64,000 bases of DNA from Clostridium tetanomorphum. GTDB taxonomy: Bacteria; Bacillota; Clostridia; Clostridiales; Clostridiaceae. Below are positions 41,595-51,002 of this stretch, piece after piece. Both the position numbers and the translations under genes were made by a program. The stretch lies in the NCBI RefSeq assembly GCF_017873215.1, contig NZ_JAGGKA010000007.1, positions 62,001-126,000 of the forward strand, given 5' to 3'. How positions within the stretch are numbered: the first letter of the stretch is position 1; every line of letters begins with the position of its first letter. The notes under the pieces are model-generated. The model was not told the origin of the DNA, did not search any database, and saw nothing but the letters and a program-made list of their open reading frames with translations.

Positions 41595-43394
41595 ATGAAA
41601 GCTAAAAAGCGATTATTAGAATTCTTAAATGGAAACAAGTTGTTATATTTAGGAGCAATATTTTGTATAGCAATAGCCACATTTATAGGAATTATAGAGC
41701 CGTTAGTAATAAAGACAACAATAGACTCAGTAATTGGAGATAAACCCATAGAAACGTCTTTATTTGTAGAAAAGCTTATTAATAGAATAGGCGGAAGGTC
41801 TGTACTAGTTCAAAATCTTTGGATATGCTCTATAGCTTTAATAACATTAGCTTCAATAAGAGGGATATTTTTATTTTTGAAAGGAGCATTATCTGCAAAA
41901 GCATCAGAGAATATAGCTAAGAATATAAGAGAAAGATTGTACAATCACATACAACATTTACCCTATGAATATCATATTAAGAATGAAAAAGGAGAATTAA
42001 TCCAAAGATGTACGTCTGATATAGATACAATAAGAAAATTTTTATCAACACAATTTGTTGAAATGGGTAGAGCAATTTTTATATTGATTTTTTCTATTAG
42101 TGCTATGATTGCTTTAGATAAGAAGATGACCGTAGTTGCAATTGGAACAGTTCCATTTATATTTACGTTTTCTTTTATTTTTTTCTCAAAAATAAAGAAT
42201 TTATTTAAGCAGGTTGATGAAGCAGAAGCAAAAATGACTACAGTACTGCAAGAGAATATTTCGGGAGTAAGAGTAGTTAGAGCATTTGGAAGAGAAAAAT
42301 ATGAGATTGAAAAATATGATAAGGAAAATGAAAATTATACAAAATTGGCATACAAATTGTATGTGCTTTTATCTAATTATTGGAGTATATCAGATTTTTT
42401 ATGTATGATTCAGATTGGTGCAGTTTTAATATTTGGAATTTATTTTACTGTAAAAAGAAATATTACCTTAGGAACTTTAGTTGTATTTATGAATTATGAA
42501 GGTATGCTGTTATGGCCAGTAAGGCAATTAGGTAGAATTCTTTCTGATATGGGAAAAATGGTGGTATCTATCAATCGAATTGGTGAGATATTAGATGAAA
42601 AAACAGAAACTGAGCTATGTAATGAAAAGATGCCACAAATTAGTGGAAATATAGAATTTAAAGAAGTATATTTTTATTATGAAAAGAATAATCCTATTCT
42701 TAAAGGTATATCTTTTAACATTAAAAAAGGAGAGAAGATAGCTATTATAGGGTCAACGGGCTCTGGTAAGTCCTCTTTGACATATCTTTTAACTAGGCTT
42801 TATGATTATCAACAAGGTTCTATTAAGATAGATGGAATAGAACTTAGAGATATAAATAAAAAATGGATAAGAAAAAATATAGGCTTAGTTCTACAGGAAC
42901 CTTTTTTATTTTCTAGAACCATAAAAGAAAATATAAAAATAGCTAATAAAGAAGCTAATGAAGATAAAATAATAAAAGCTGCTTCAGAGGCTGCAATACA
43001 CAAAGTTATATTAGAATTTGAAAAAGGGTATGATACATTAGTTGGAGAAAATGGGGTTACTCTTTCAGGTGGGCAAAGACAAAGGGTAGCTATTGCTAGA
43101 ACTTTAATAAGTAACTCTCCTATACTTATATTTGATGATTCTTTAAGTGCTGTAGATACAAAAACAGATAAAAAAATCAGAAAGGCTTTAAAAAATAGAA
43201 GTAAAGGAGTAACAACAATAATAATTTCTCATAGAATAGCTACAATTAAAGATGCAGATAAAATAATTGTTATGAATAAAGGAGAAATTGCACAAATAGG
43301 TGTTCATGAAAAATTAATAAAAGAAGAAGGTCTTTACAAAAGAATTTGGCAAATACAAAAAAATGTTAGAGAGGAAGATGAAAAAGTAAGTTAG
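41595..43394 (+). CDS. ABC exporter half-transporter, first subunit
   Basis: The 599-residue protein has an N-terminal six-helix type-1 exporter membrane domain (to ~residue 320) and a C-terminal ATPase. Walker A is GSTGSGKSS, the signature LSGGQRQRVAIAR and Walker B LIFDDSLSAVDTKT. The residue after Walker B is Asp rather than the catalytic Glu, so this subunit probably holds the degenerate site of a heterodimer. AAGAAGGTGATAATAT precedes ATG 41595. The partner gene starts 28 bases after its stop. Multidrug or peptide export (BmrC/LmrC-like) is inferred. Confidence 0.93.
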   Translation: MKAKKRLLEFLNGNKLLYLGAIFCIAIATFIGIIEPLVIKTTIDSVIGDKPIETSLFVEKLINRIGGRSVLVQNLWICSIALITLASIRGIFLFLKGALSAKASENIAKNIRERLYNHIQHLPYEYHIKNEKGELIQRCTSDIDTIRKFLSTQFVEMGRAIFILIFSISAMIALDKKMTVVAIGTVPFIFTFSFIFFSKIKNLFKQVDEAEAKMTTVLQENISGVRVVRAFGREKYEIEKYDKENENYTKLAYKLYVLLSNYWSISDFLCMIQIGAVLIFGIYFTVKRNITLGTLVVFMNYEGMLLWPVRQLGRILSDMGKMVVSINRIGEILDEKTETELCNEKMPQISGNIEFKEVYFYYEKNNPILKGISFNIKKGEKIAIIGSTGSGKSSLTYLLTRLYDYQQGSIKIDGIELRDINKKWIRKNIGLVLQEPFLFSRTIKENIKIANKEANEDKIIKAASEAAIHKVILEFEKGYDTLVGENGVTLSGGQRQRVAIARTLISNSPILIFDDSLSAVDTKTDKKIRKALKNRSKGVTTIIISHRIATIKDADKIIVMNKGEIAQIGVHEKLIKEEGLYKRIWQIQKNVREEDEKVS

Positions 43395-43421
43395 TTTTAA
43401 TGGAATTTGGAGGTGATATAT

Positions 43422-45245
43422 ATGGATTTTAATATAGAAGAAAAGAATAAAAAGTTGAACTTTAATACATGGAAAAAGTTATTTCAATATATTAAAGTGT
43501 TTAAAGGTAAATTGAAAATATTGGCATTTATAATGATTGGTGTAGCAGGAATAGATGTTATAATGCCTCTTCTTACTAAATATGCAATTGATAACTTTAT
43601 AGTTAAAGGAGAGTTAAAGGCAATACGAACCTTTGCTATATTATATATTGGAATAATAATAGTACAAGTAATAAATATAAAGGTTTTTATTGTTTTTGCA
43701 GGAAGAATAGAGACAGGTTTAGCCAATTATGTGAGAAAGTTAGGCTTTGAAAAATTACAAAAGTTATCTTTATCTTATTATGATAGTAATTCAGCAGGAT
43801 GGATAACTTCTAGAATGACATCAGATATAATGAGATTAAGTGAGATAGTTTCATGGGGGCTTATAGATTTAGTTTGGGCTTTAGTTATGATGATTGGATT
43901 TATAATTGTAATGTTTATTCATAACTGGAAGCTAACCATTATAACTTTAGTAGTGGTTCCTCCATTGCTTATTATAGGACTATATTTTCAAAGAAAGATA
44001 TTGGACTCTTATAGAAAGGTAAGAAAGATAAATTCTAAAATAACAGGAGATTTTAATGAATGTATAGCAGGAGCTATTACAACAAAGACTTTAGTAAGAG
44101 AAGAAGCAAATCTAGAGGAATTTAAAATAGATACTACAGAAATGAAAGTCTTTGCTATAAGAGCTGTAGTATTTTCCTCACTATTTCTTCCTATTGTATT
44201 GACTTTAGGAAGCATAGGAACAGGATTAGCATTATGGTTTGGAGGAAAAGGAGTTATTTTATCTAAAATAAGTTATGGAACTTTAGTTATGTTTTTATCT
44301 TACTCAGTTCAATTTTTTGAGCCAGTAGCTCAATTAGCAACTACTTTAGCAGAACTTCAACATGCTCAAGCTTCAGCTGAGAGAATTATATCTTTAATTG
44401 AAGAAGAAGTTGATATATGGGATAAAGAAGACATTTTAGATAAATATGGTGACATATTAAATCCCAAAAAAGAAAATTGGGAAAAATTAAATGGAAATAT
44501 AACTTTTAAAAACGTATCTTTTTCTTATAAAAATGGAGAAAAAGTGTTGGAAAATTTTAATTTAGAAGTAAAAAGAGGAGAACAAATAGCATTAGTAGGA
44601 GAAACTGGTTCTGGAAAAAGTACCATAGTTAATTTACTTTGTCGTTTTTATGAACCAACTGATGGAGAAATTTTCATTGATAACAAAAATTATAAGGAAA
44701 GATCTTTACTTTGGCTTCAATCAAATTTAGGATATGTACTACAGAGTCCTCATTTATTTAGTGGTACTATTATGGATAACATTAGATATGGAAAGTTAGA
44801 TGCATCTGAAGAAGAAATAATATATGCAGCTAAACTTGTAAATGCGCATAAGTTTATAACTAAATTGGAAAATGGATATTATACTGAAGTTGGAGAAGGT
44901 GGGGGTATGTTATCTACAGGAGAGAAACAATTGATTTCTTTTGCAAGAGCAATAGTTGCAAATCCAGCTATATTTGTTTTAGATGAAGCTACTTCTTCTA
45001 TAGACACAGAAACAGAAAAAATAATACAAGATGCTATTTGCAAAGTGCTAAAAGGGAGAACAAGTTTTATTATTGCACACAGACTTTCTACTATAGTCTC
45101 TTCAGATAAAATATTAGTTATTAAAAAAGGGAAAATAATAGAAATAGGCAATCATAATCAACTTATGAAAAATAAAGGATACTATTATAATTTGTATACA
45201 AATGGATTAAATGAAGAAAAAGAAAGAGAATTATTAAATGCATAA
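43422..45245 (+). CDS. ABC exporter half-transporter, second subunit
   Basis: The ~607-residue partner has the same membrane plus ATPase layout with Walker A GETGSGKST, Walker B FVLDEATSSIDTET with the catalytic Glu, and HRLSTI. The signature is altered to LSTGEKQLISFAR, as is usual in the B-type subunit of heterodimeric exporters: the competent site combines this Glu with the good LSGGQ of the other subunit. I chose ATG 43422, 7 bases after GGAGGTG, over the TTG at 43407. A terminator is not obvious downstream. Confidence 0.93.
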   Translation: MDFNIEEKNKKLNFNTWKKLFQYIKVFKGKLKILAFIMIGVAGIDVIMPLLTKYAIDNFIVKGELKAIRTFAILYIGIIIVQVINIKVFIVFAGRIETGLANYVRKLGFEKLQKLSLSYYDSNSAGWITSRMTSDIMRLSEIVSWGLIDLVWALVMMIGFIIVMFIHNWKLTIITLVVVPPLLIIGLYFQRKILDSYRKVRKINSKITGDFNECIAGAITTKTLVREEANLEEFKIDTTEMKVFAIRAVVFSSLFLPIVLTLGSIGTGLALWFGGKGVILSKISYGTLVMFLSYSVQFFEPVAQLATTLAELQHAQASAERIISLIEEEVDIWDKEDILDKYGDILNPKKENWEKLNGNITFKNVSFSYKNGEKVLENFNLEVKRGEQIALVGETGSGKSTIVNLLCRFYEPTDGEIFIDNKNYKERSLLWLQSNLGYVLQSPHLFSGTIMDNIRYGKLDASEEEIIYAAKLVNAHKFITKLENGYYTEVGEGGGMLSTGEKQLISFARAIVANPAIFVLDEATSSIDTETEKIIQDAICKVLKGRTSFIIAHRLSTIVSSDKILVIKKGKIIEIGNHNQLMKNKGYYYNLYTNGLNEEKERELLNA

Positions 45246-45289
45246 TGGATAAAATATATTTCATAAATATTTTAAATAATAATGAATAA

Positions 45290-45331
45290 GTAACCAGTGT
45301 TACCGTAAATATACTTTTAATTTATTATAAT
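45290..45331 (+). promoter_or_regulatory. FNR/CRP-type operator and promoter of the hemerythrin gene
   Basis: GTAACCAGTGTTAC (45290-45303) is a dyad with arms GTAAC and GTTAC and a 4-base centre, the spacing used by some CRP/FNR-family regulators. A TATAAT at 45326-45331 lies downstream with no good -35. With a start near 45338 the dyad centre is at about -41.5, the class II activator position. A second, longer dyad (45294-45312 with 45349-45366) ends at the ribosome site. Confidence 0.55.
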
Positions 45332-45376
45332 GTAATTGTAAATTAAAAATATTTATGGAACACTGGAGGTATTAAT

Positions 45377-45784
45377 ATGACTAATATAAATAATTTAAGA
45401 AGGCAACATTTGGAAGTAATGGCGCTTGTAAATAAAATAAGAAATTTTATAGTAAATAGAGAAAATATAAATAGAGAAATGGAAATTGCTAAAAATATAA
45501 ATATATTAGCTGGTAAATTAAAAATTCATTTGGATTCAGAAGATAAATATTTATATCCTAGCTTATTAAAAAGTAGAGATTTAACAATTAAAAAAATAAG
45601 TGAAGATTATATAAAAGAAATGAGTAGTATTTGTAATGAATTTATGGAATTTAAAGATAAATATAATACTAAGAGTAAACTATTAAAGAATGGAGAAGAA
45701 TTTATAAAAGAATCAGAAATTATATTTAAACTTATAGAGAAAAGAATAAGTAAAGAAGATGAGGAACTTTATAATCTTCTATAA
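45377..45784 (+). CDS. Hemerythrin-like domain protein
   Basis: The 135-residue helical protein has the hemerythrin/HHE pattern: LRRQHLEVMAL near residues 7-17, LKIHLDSEDKYLYPSLL near 51-67 and ISKEDEELYNLL at the end, where one expected late His is replaced by Glu-rich sequence. It could bind a di-iron centre and sense or repair oxygen or nitric oxide damage. CTGGAGGTATTAAT precedes ATG 45377. The FNR-type dyad upstream fits such a role. Confidence 0.85.
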   Translation: MTNINNLRRQHLEVMALVNKIRNFIVNRENINREMEIAKNINILAGKLKIHLDSEDKYLYPSLLKSRDLTIKKISEDYIKEMSSICNEFMEFKDKYNTKSKLLKNGEEFIKESEIIFKLIEKRISKEDEELYNLL

Positions 45785-45802
45785 AAAATTATAGGGTAAA
45801 TG

Positions 45803-45831
45803 TTGACATAGTTAAATTTTAGTATTATAAT
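45803..45831 (+). promoter_or_regulatory. Promoter of the CymR-like regulator gene
   Basis: Consensus TTGACA (45803-45808) and TATAAT (45826-45831) are 17 bases apart, 43 bases before the TTG start. Confidence 0.85.
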
Positions 45832-45873
45832 CATATCAAACATATAGGATTAATATAAAAAGAGGTGTATAAG

Positions 45874-46308
45874 TTGAAGATTTCTACTAAGGGCAGATAT
45901 GGATTAAAAGCAATGATTGATGTGGCAGTATATTCTTCTTCAGAGAATGTTACTTTAAAAAGTATCTCTGAAAGAGAAAATATATCAGAGAAATATTTAG
46001 AACAAATTTTTTCGGCTCTTAGAAAGAATGGATTGGTTAACAGTAAAAAGGGAGCTCAGGGAGGATATTCACTATCAGATTCTATGTCAAAGATAACAGC
46101 AGGAGATATTTTAAGAGCTTTAGAAGGTAGTCTGAATGTAGTACACGGAGAGGAAATAGAAGATGATTTAATGGAAAAATGTATTCAAAATAATCTATGG
46201 GATAAGTTAAATCATGCTATTAATTCTCTAGTAGATTCTATTACTTTAGAGGACTTAGTATACGAATATAACAAATACAAAAATCCAAATTATATGTATT
46301 ACATATAA
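45874..46308 (+). CDS. Rrf2 family regulator, CymR-like
   Basis: The 144-residue protein begins KISTKGRYGLKAMIDVAVY and has the Rrf2 winged helix with ISEKYLEQIFSALRKNGLV and SKKGAQGGYSLS. It contains only one cysteine (EKCIQNN), not the three of iron-sulfur IscR, so it is closer to CymR, which acts with CysK to sense cysteine status. I place the start at TTG 45874, 6 bases after AGAGGTG. cysK, cysteine desulfurase and mnmA follow, which supports the sulfur-regulator call. Confidence 0.88.
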   Translation: MKISTKGRYGLKAMIDVAVYSSSENVTLKSISERENISEKYLEQIFSALRKNGLVNSKKGAQGGYSLSDSMSKITAGDILRALEGSLNVVHGEEIEDDLMEKCIQNNLWDKLNHAINSLVDSITLEDLVYEYNKYKNPNYMYYI

Positions 46309-46326
46309 TTTTTTACAAAATAACCC

Positions 46327-46346
46327 ACTATTCCTATAGGAATAGT
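46327..46346. promoter_or_regulatory. Candidate CymR-type operator ahead of cysK
   Basis: ACTATTCCTATAGGAATAGT is a perfect 20-base palindrome between the Rrf2-type regulator and cysK. The half ATAGGAAT resembles the core of Rrf2/CymR sites. It lies 56 bases before the cysK start. Confidence 0.6.
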
Positions 46347-46401
46347 TGAGTAGAATAAAATTATAAATTTATAAACAATATATAAATAAGGAGAGATAAT
46401 T

Positions 46402-47328
46402 ATGAGAATATATAAAAATTTAACAGAATTAATTGGAAATACTCCATTGGTACGACTATCAAAATATGAAAAGGTAAATAACAGTAAAGCAAATATTATT
46501 GCAAAAGTTGAATACTTTAATCCAGCAGGTAGCGTTAAAGATAGAATAGCGCACTCTATGATAGCTGAAGGAGAAAGAAGAGGATTAATAAATAAGGATA
46601 CAGTTATAATAGAACCTACTAGCGGAAATACTGGCATAGGACTTGCATTTGTGGCTGCGGCAAAAGGATATAAACTTATTTTAACTATGCCAGAATCTAT
46701 GAGTGTTGAGAGAAGAAATCTTTTAAAGGCTTATGGTGCTGAGCTTATATTAACCCCAGCAGCTGAAGGAATGAAAGGAGCCATAAAAAAGGCAGAAGAA
46801 TTAGGAAAAGAAATAGAAAATTCTTTTATACCACAACAATTTAATAATTTAGCTAATCCATCAATTCATGAAGAAACTACTGCAAAAGAAATTTTGATAG
46901 ATATGGAAGAAAAGATAGATATATTTATAGCTGGAGTTGGTACTGGAGGGACTATTACTGGAGTTGGCAAGATATTAAAAGAAAGAAATCCTAAGGTGAA
47001 AATTATAGCTGTAGAGCCAGAGGATTCACCTGTACTTTCAGGAGGAAAACCAGGTTCCCATAAAATTCAAGGAATAGGAGCAGGATTTATACCTTCTATT
47101 TTAAATATGAACATAATAGATGAAGTTATAAAAGTATCTAATGAAGATGCTTTTATAACAACAGCAGATATAGCTAAATTAGAAGGTTTATTGGTAGGGA
47201 TATCATCAGGAGCTGCAATATATGCGGCAGGAAAAGTAGGTATAAGAAAGGAAAATAAGGGGAAAAATATAGTAGTAATGTTGCCTGATACTGGTATGAG
47301 ATATTTATCCACATCAGTGTTTGAATAA
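46402..47328 (+). CDS. cysK: Cysteine synthase A
   Basis: The 308-residue PLP enzyme makes cysteine from O-acetylserine and sulfide. [14 protein letters not shown] holds the Schiff-base Lys near residue 46, [13 protein letters not shown] is the substrate loop, [11 protein letters not shown] the phosphate-binding loop, and LVGISSGAA the C-terminal serine. GGAGAGATAATT precedes ATG 46402. In Bacillus, CysK is also the partner of CymR; adjacency here supports the same link. Confidence 0.96.
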   Translation: MRIYKNLTELIGNTPLVRLSKYEKVNNSKANIIAKVEYFNPAGSVKDRIAHSMIAEGERRGLINKDTVIIEPTSGNTGIGLAFVAAAKGYKLILTMPESMSVERRNLLKAYGAELILTPAAEGMKGAIKKAEELGKEIENSFIPQQFNNLANPSIHEETTAKEILIDMEEKIDIFIAGVGTGGTITGVGKILKERNPKVKIIAVEPEDSPVLSGGKPGSHKIQGIGAGFIPSILNMNIIDEVIKVSNEDAFITTADIAKLEGLLVGISSGAAIYAAGKVGIRKENKGKNIVVMLPDTGMRYLSTSVFE

Positions 47329-47347
47329 ATAGAAAGGAGAGGGAACT

Positions 47348-48520
47348 ATGGAGAGAATAATATATATGGATCATGCTGCAACCACTTATATCAAAAAAGA
47401 AGTATTGGAAGAGATGAATCCTTATTTTATCAATTATTACGGCAATCCCTCTTCCCAATATTCTATTTCTATACAAAATAAAATGGCTATTGAATTTGCT
47501 AAGGAAAAAATAAGTAAGGCTATTAATTGTAATGTTGATGAAATATATATAACTAGTGGAGCAACAGAGGCAGACAACTGGGCAATAAAAGGATTTGCTT
47601 TTGCTAATAAAGATAAAGGCAATCATATAATTACATCAAAAATAGAACATGAAGCAGTATTAAATACTTGTAGATATTTAGAAAATATAGGATTTGAAAT
47701 AACATATTTGCCTGTGGATAAAGAAGGATTTATTAAAATTGAAGATTTAAAAAATGCTATAAAAGATACAACTATACTTGTGTCAATAATGTATGCTAAC
47801 AATGAAATAGGAACTATAGAACCTGTAGAAAAAATAGGTAAGATATGTAAAGAAAGAAATATAGTATTTCATACAGATGCTGTTCAAGCATTTTGTAAAA
47901 TTCCTATAGATGTAAAGAATATGAATATTCAAATGATGTCTTTATCAGCTCATAAAATATATGGTCCTAAAGGTATTGGGGCATTATATATTAAAAAAGG
48001 AATAAAGATACACAATTTAATTCATGGAGGGGCTCAAGAAAGAGGAAAAAGATCTGGTACTGAAAATGTACCTTTAACAGTTGGCTTTGGTAAAGCTGTA
48101 GAATTGGGAATAAAGTCCATGGAAAAGGAGAGCAAAAGGTTAAGTGCTCTTAGAGATAAATTAATTGATAAATTAATAAAGATAGATGGAAGTGTAATAA
48201 ATGGGCCTTTAGGGGACAAAAGACTGCCCAATAATATAAACGTTAGTTTTAAAGGAATATCAGGAGAAGACTTAGTATTTATGTTAGATAGAGAAGGTAT
48301 ATGTGCTTCTAGCGGAAGTGCTTGTCAAGCTTCTTCCATAGAACCATCACATGTACTTACAGCTTTAGGGTTAGATTGTAATTTAGCTAAATCATCTATA
48401 AGGCTTACTTTAGGTGAAATCACCAATGAAGAACATATAGATTATGTTGAAAAGATTATAAAAAAAATAGTAATTGACATAAGAGAAAAAAATAAGTTTA
48501 TAGAAGAGAATATGAGGTAG
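47348..48520 (+). CDS. Cysteine desulfurase (NifS/IscS type)
   Basis: The 390-residue PLP enzyme removes sulfur from cysteine for tRNA thiolation and iron-sulfur clusters. MDHAATTYIKKEVLEEM starts the fold, SLSAHKIYGPKGIGALYI holds the PLP Lys, and CASSGSACQASS carries the catalytic Cys in the long loop of the NifS/IscS group. AAAGGAGAGGGAACT precedes ATG 47348. No NifU/IscU scaffold gene follows; mnmA does, 10 bases after the stop, so it probably supplies sulfur for 2-thiouridine. Confidence 0.95.
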   Translation: MERIIYMDHAATTYIKKEVLEEMNPYFINYYGNPSSQYSISIQNKMAIEFAKEKISKAINCNVDEIYITSGATEADNWAIKGFAFANKDKGNHIITSKIEHEAVLNTCRYLENIGFEITYLPVDKEGFIKIEDLKNAIKDTTILVSIMYANNEIGTIEPVEKIGKICKERNIVFHTDAVQAFCKIPIDVKNMNIQMMSLSAHKIYGPKGIGALYIKKGIKIHNLIHGGAQERGKRSGTENVPLTVGFGKAVELGIKSMEKESKRLSALRDKLIDKLIKIDGSVINGPLGDKRLPNNINVSFKGISGEDLVFMLDREGICASSGSACQASSIEPSHVLTALGLDCNLAKSSIRLTLGEITNEEHIDYVEKIIKKIVIDIREKNKFIEENMR

Positions 48521-48529
48521 GTGTAGTAT

Positions 48530-49612
48530 ATGAAAAAGAAAGTAGTTTTAGGAATGAGTGGAGGTGTAGATAGCTCTGTAGCAGCCTATCTTTTATTAAA
48601 GGAAGGTTATGAAGTAATAGGGGTAACAATGCAAATATGGCAAAATGATGAGGAATATGAAGAAAAAGAAGGTGGGTGTTGTTCATTATCCTCTGTTAAT
48701 GATGCTAGAAGAGTAGCATATAAATTAGGAATTCCTTTTTATGTTATGAATTTTAAAGATAAATTTAAAGAAAAGGTTATTACTAATTTTATAGATGAAT
48801 ATATAAAAGGTAATACACCTAATCCCTGTATTTCATGTAATAAATATATTAAATTTGATTCTTTTTTAAAGAAAGCTTTAAAATTAGGAGCTGACTATAT
48901 AGCTACAGGACATTATGCTAAAATTGAAAAAAATAATGAAGGAAGATTTATTGTAAAAAAGGGTGTTGATAGTAGAAAAGATCAAAGCTATGTACTTTAT
49001 AATTTTACCCAATTTCAATTAAAACACACTCTTCTTCCTTGTGGAGATTATACTAAGGATGAAATAAGAGCTATTGCTAAAGAAATAGGACTTAATGTTT
49101 ATAATAAAAAGGATAGTGAAGAAATTTGTTTTATACCAGATGATGACCATGGAAAATTTATTAATAAGGAAGAAGGAGATAAAATAAAAAAAGGCAATTT
49201 TATAGATAAAAAAGGTAATATATTAGGAAAACATAAAGGCATTGTATATTATACTATTGGTCAAAGAAAAGGATTAGGAATATCCTTAGGAAAGCCTATG
49301 TATGTTATAGATATAGATGGAGATACAGGGGATATAACTCTTGGAGATAATAAAGATTTATTTAAAAAACATCTAATTGCAAAGGAATTAAATTTTATAC
49401 CTTTTGATACATTAAATTCATCTATGGAAGTAGATATAAAAGTTAGATATTCCACTATTTCTTCTAAGGGAATTATTATGCCTTTAGAAGAAAATAAAAT
49501 TGAAGTTCAGTTTTTTAATCCTCATAGGGCCATTACTAGAGGGCAATCAGTAGTATTTTATTTAGAAAATATTTTGATTGGAGGAGGCATAATTGAAAAA
49601 GTATTGGATTAA
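48530..49612 (+). CDS. mnmA: tRNA-specific 2-thiouridylase
   Basis: The 360-residue enzyme forms 2-thiouridine at position 34 of Lys, Glu and Gln tRNAs. The PP-loop [16 protein letters not shown] is near residues 8-23. The catalytic cysteines are in [12 protein letters not shown] near residue 100 and [13 protein letters not shown] near residue 200. TGQRKGLG and the C-terminal beta-barrel with QSVVFY follow. TGAGGTAGGTGTAGTAT precedes ATG 48530. It is the last gene of the cymR-cysK-desulfurase-mnmA unit. Confidence 0.97.
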   Translation: MKKKVVLGMSGGVDSSVAAYLLLKEGYEVIGVTMQIWQNDEEYEEKEGGCCSLSSVNDARRVAYKLGIPFYVMNFKDKFKEKVITNFIDEYIKGNTPNPCISCNKYIKFDSFLKKALKLGADYIATGHYAKIEKNNEGRFIVKKGVDSRKDQSYVLYNFTQFQLKHTLLPCGDYTKDEIRAIAKEIGLNVYNKKDSEEICFIPDDDHGKFINKEEGDKIKKGNFIDKKGNILGKHKGIVYYTIGQRKGLGISLGKPMYVIDIDGDTGDITLGDNKDLFKKHLIAKELNFIPFDTLNSSMEVDIKVRYSTISSKGIIMPLEENKIEVQFFNPHRAITRGQSVVFYLENILIGGGIIEKVLD

Positions 49613-49638
49613 AACTGTAAATGAATAATTTACAGTTT
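49612..49638 (+). terminator. Terminator after mnmA
   Basis: AAACTGTAAAT (49612-49622) pairs with ATTTACAGTTT (49628-49638). The stem starts within the mnmA stop region. Confidence 0.75.
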
Positions 49639-49689
49639 ATTTATTCTAATTACAGAATTAATTATATAAAAAATTTTTTTATATAATTT

Positions 49690-49735
49690 AAAATAGTACC
49701 CTATTTTATGAGTATTAGGGTACTATTTTATTTTC
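49690..49735. terminator. Second hairpin downstream of mnmA
   Basis: AAAATAGTACCCTA (49690-49703) and TAGGGTACTATTTT (49716-49729) form a perfect 14-bp stem, followed by ATTTTC. With the first hairpin it insulates the antiporter operon from mnmA. Confidence 0.85.
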
Positions 49736-49866
49736 ATATAACATATTTAGTCAAAAATTTATTAATATATTATACGTTTTTATATAATATATTAATAATA
49801 ATTATAAAATGCATAAAATTTAGTTAATTAATTTTATTAAAAAAACTGAATAAATATCAAAAAAAT

Positions 49867-49882
49867 ATAGACGAATGTCTAT
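49867..49882. promoter_or_regulatory. Candidate operator ahead of the antiporter operon
   Basis: ATAGACGAATGTCTAT is a dyad with 6-base arms and a 4-base centre, 58 bases before the mrpE start. The rest of 49741-49940 is AT-rich with no other clear signal. Confidence 0.4.
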
Positions 49883-49940
49883 GAAATTTGATAATATAAT
49901 ATTAGAATTCATAAAAACAGAAGAAAGGAGGCTAAAAGTT

Positions 49941-50423
49941 ATGAAATATTCGGTTATTTCGCTTTATTTTGTATTTTGGATTATATTATGCGAAACCCTA
50001 AATTTGGAAGTTGCCATAATTGGGATTTTTTTATGTTTCTTTGTGTTTAAATTTAACAAAGATATGATAGTAAATGGGAAAAAAATTGATAGATTCAAAG
50101 CAAAAAATTTATTATATATTATTCAGTATGCAGGAATTTTGATAAAGGAAATATTTAAATCTAATTTTCATGTAGCTAAAATAGTGCTTAGTCCAAAGAT
50201 GAATATATCTCCTCAAGTTGTAAAAATTAATACTGAAATTAAATCAGACCTATATAAAACTATGTTGGCTAATTCTATAACTCTAACTCCAGGTACATTA
50301 ACTTTACTTATGAATAATAATGAATTAACTATACACTGTCTTCAAAAAGAAAATATAAAGGGTCTATATAATTCTGACTTTGAAAATATTCTTTTGAAAG
50401 CTGAGGAAGGTAAGGATGATTAA
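49941..50423 (+). CDS. Na+/H+ antiporter subunit E (MrpE/MbhA)
   Basis: The 160-residue protein has two or three N-terminal membrane helices and the MrpE C-terminal region KMLANSITLTPGTLTL-like TMLANSITLTPGTLTLLMNNNEL with IHCL after it. It is a small, essential but non-pumping subunit of Mrp-type monovalent cation/proton antiporters. I chose ATG 49941, 8 bases after AAAGGAGG, over an ATG at 49875 with no ribosome site. It starts an operon of ten overlapping or abutting genes. Confidence 0.93.
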   Translation: MKYSVISLYFVFWIILCETLNLEVAIIGIFLCFFVFKFNKDMIVNGKKIDRFKAKNLLYIIQYAGILIKEIFKSNFHVAKIVLSPKMNISPQVVKINTEIKSDLYKTMLANSITLTPGTLTLLMNNNELTIHCLQKENIKGLYNSDFENILLKAEEGKDD

Positions 50424-50682
50424 AATATTAACATTTTCAATTATATTTTTATCTATAACTATTATAGGATGCATGTACAGAGCTATTAAGGGACCTAGTG
50501 CAGCGGATAGACTTATAGCTATAAATGTTATAAGTACTAAGACCATAGTGTTGATTATTATGGTATCATTTATTCTTAGTGAAAATTATTTTGTAGATGT
50601 GGCATTAGTATATGCTCTAATTAGTTTTATTGCTTCAGTAGTTATTGCAAATTATATAGAAAATTTAGGAGGAAAAAATTAA
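50416..50682 (+). CDS. Antiporter subunit F (MrpF/MbhB)
   Basis: The 88-residue protein has three membrane helices and the MrpF signature MYRAIKGPSAADRLIAIN near residues 16-33. It overlaps mrpE by 8 bases and the next gene by 1 (TAATG), so the genes are translationally coupled. It is a core small subunit of the Mrp complex. Confidence 0.95.
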   Translation: MIKILTFSIIFLSITIIGCMYRAIKGPSAADRLIAINVISTKTIVLIIMVSFILSENYFVDVALVYALISFIASVVIANYIENLGGKN

Positions 50683-51002
50683 TGGTTAGAACTTTACTAG
50701 GAGGAGTGTTTATAGTAGGAGGATTATTCTTCTTTATGGTAGGAACTCTTGGTATTTTAAGATTTCCAGATGTATTTACTAGAGTGCATAGTGCAGCTAA
50801 ATGCGATACATTAGGAGCCTTATTAAGTTTAACAGGACTCATTGTTTTTAATGGTTTTAATACATTGAGCTTTAAATTAATACTTATACTGCTATTTATA
50901 TGGGTTACTAATCCAACAGCTACACATTTAATTGGGAAAAGTGAATATTTAAAAAGAAATACTAAAAAAGAAGGGAGAGTAGAGGAAAATGAAACTATTT
51001 AG
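50682..51002 (+). CDS. Antiporter subunit G (MrpG/MbhC)
   Basis: The 106-residue protein has three membrane helices and the MrpG stretch GTLGILRFPDVFTRVHSAAKCDTLG near residues 22-46 (key residues Arg, Pro, Asp, His, Lys). It precedes a DUF4040 gene that overlaps it by 14 bases. It is an accessory subunit of the Mrp complex. Confidence 0.95.
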   Translation: MVRTLLGGVFIVGGLFFFMVGTLGILRFPDVFTRVHSAAKCDTLGALLSLTGLIVFNGFNTLSFKLILILLFIWVTNPTATHLIGKSEYLKRNTKKEGRVEENETI

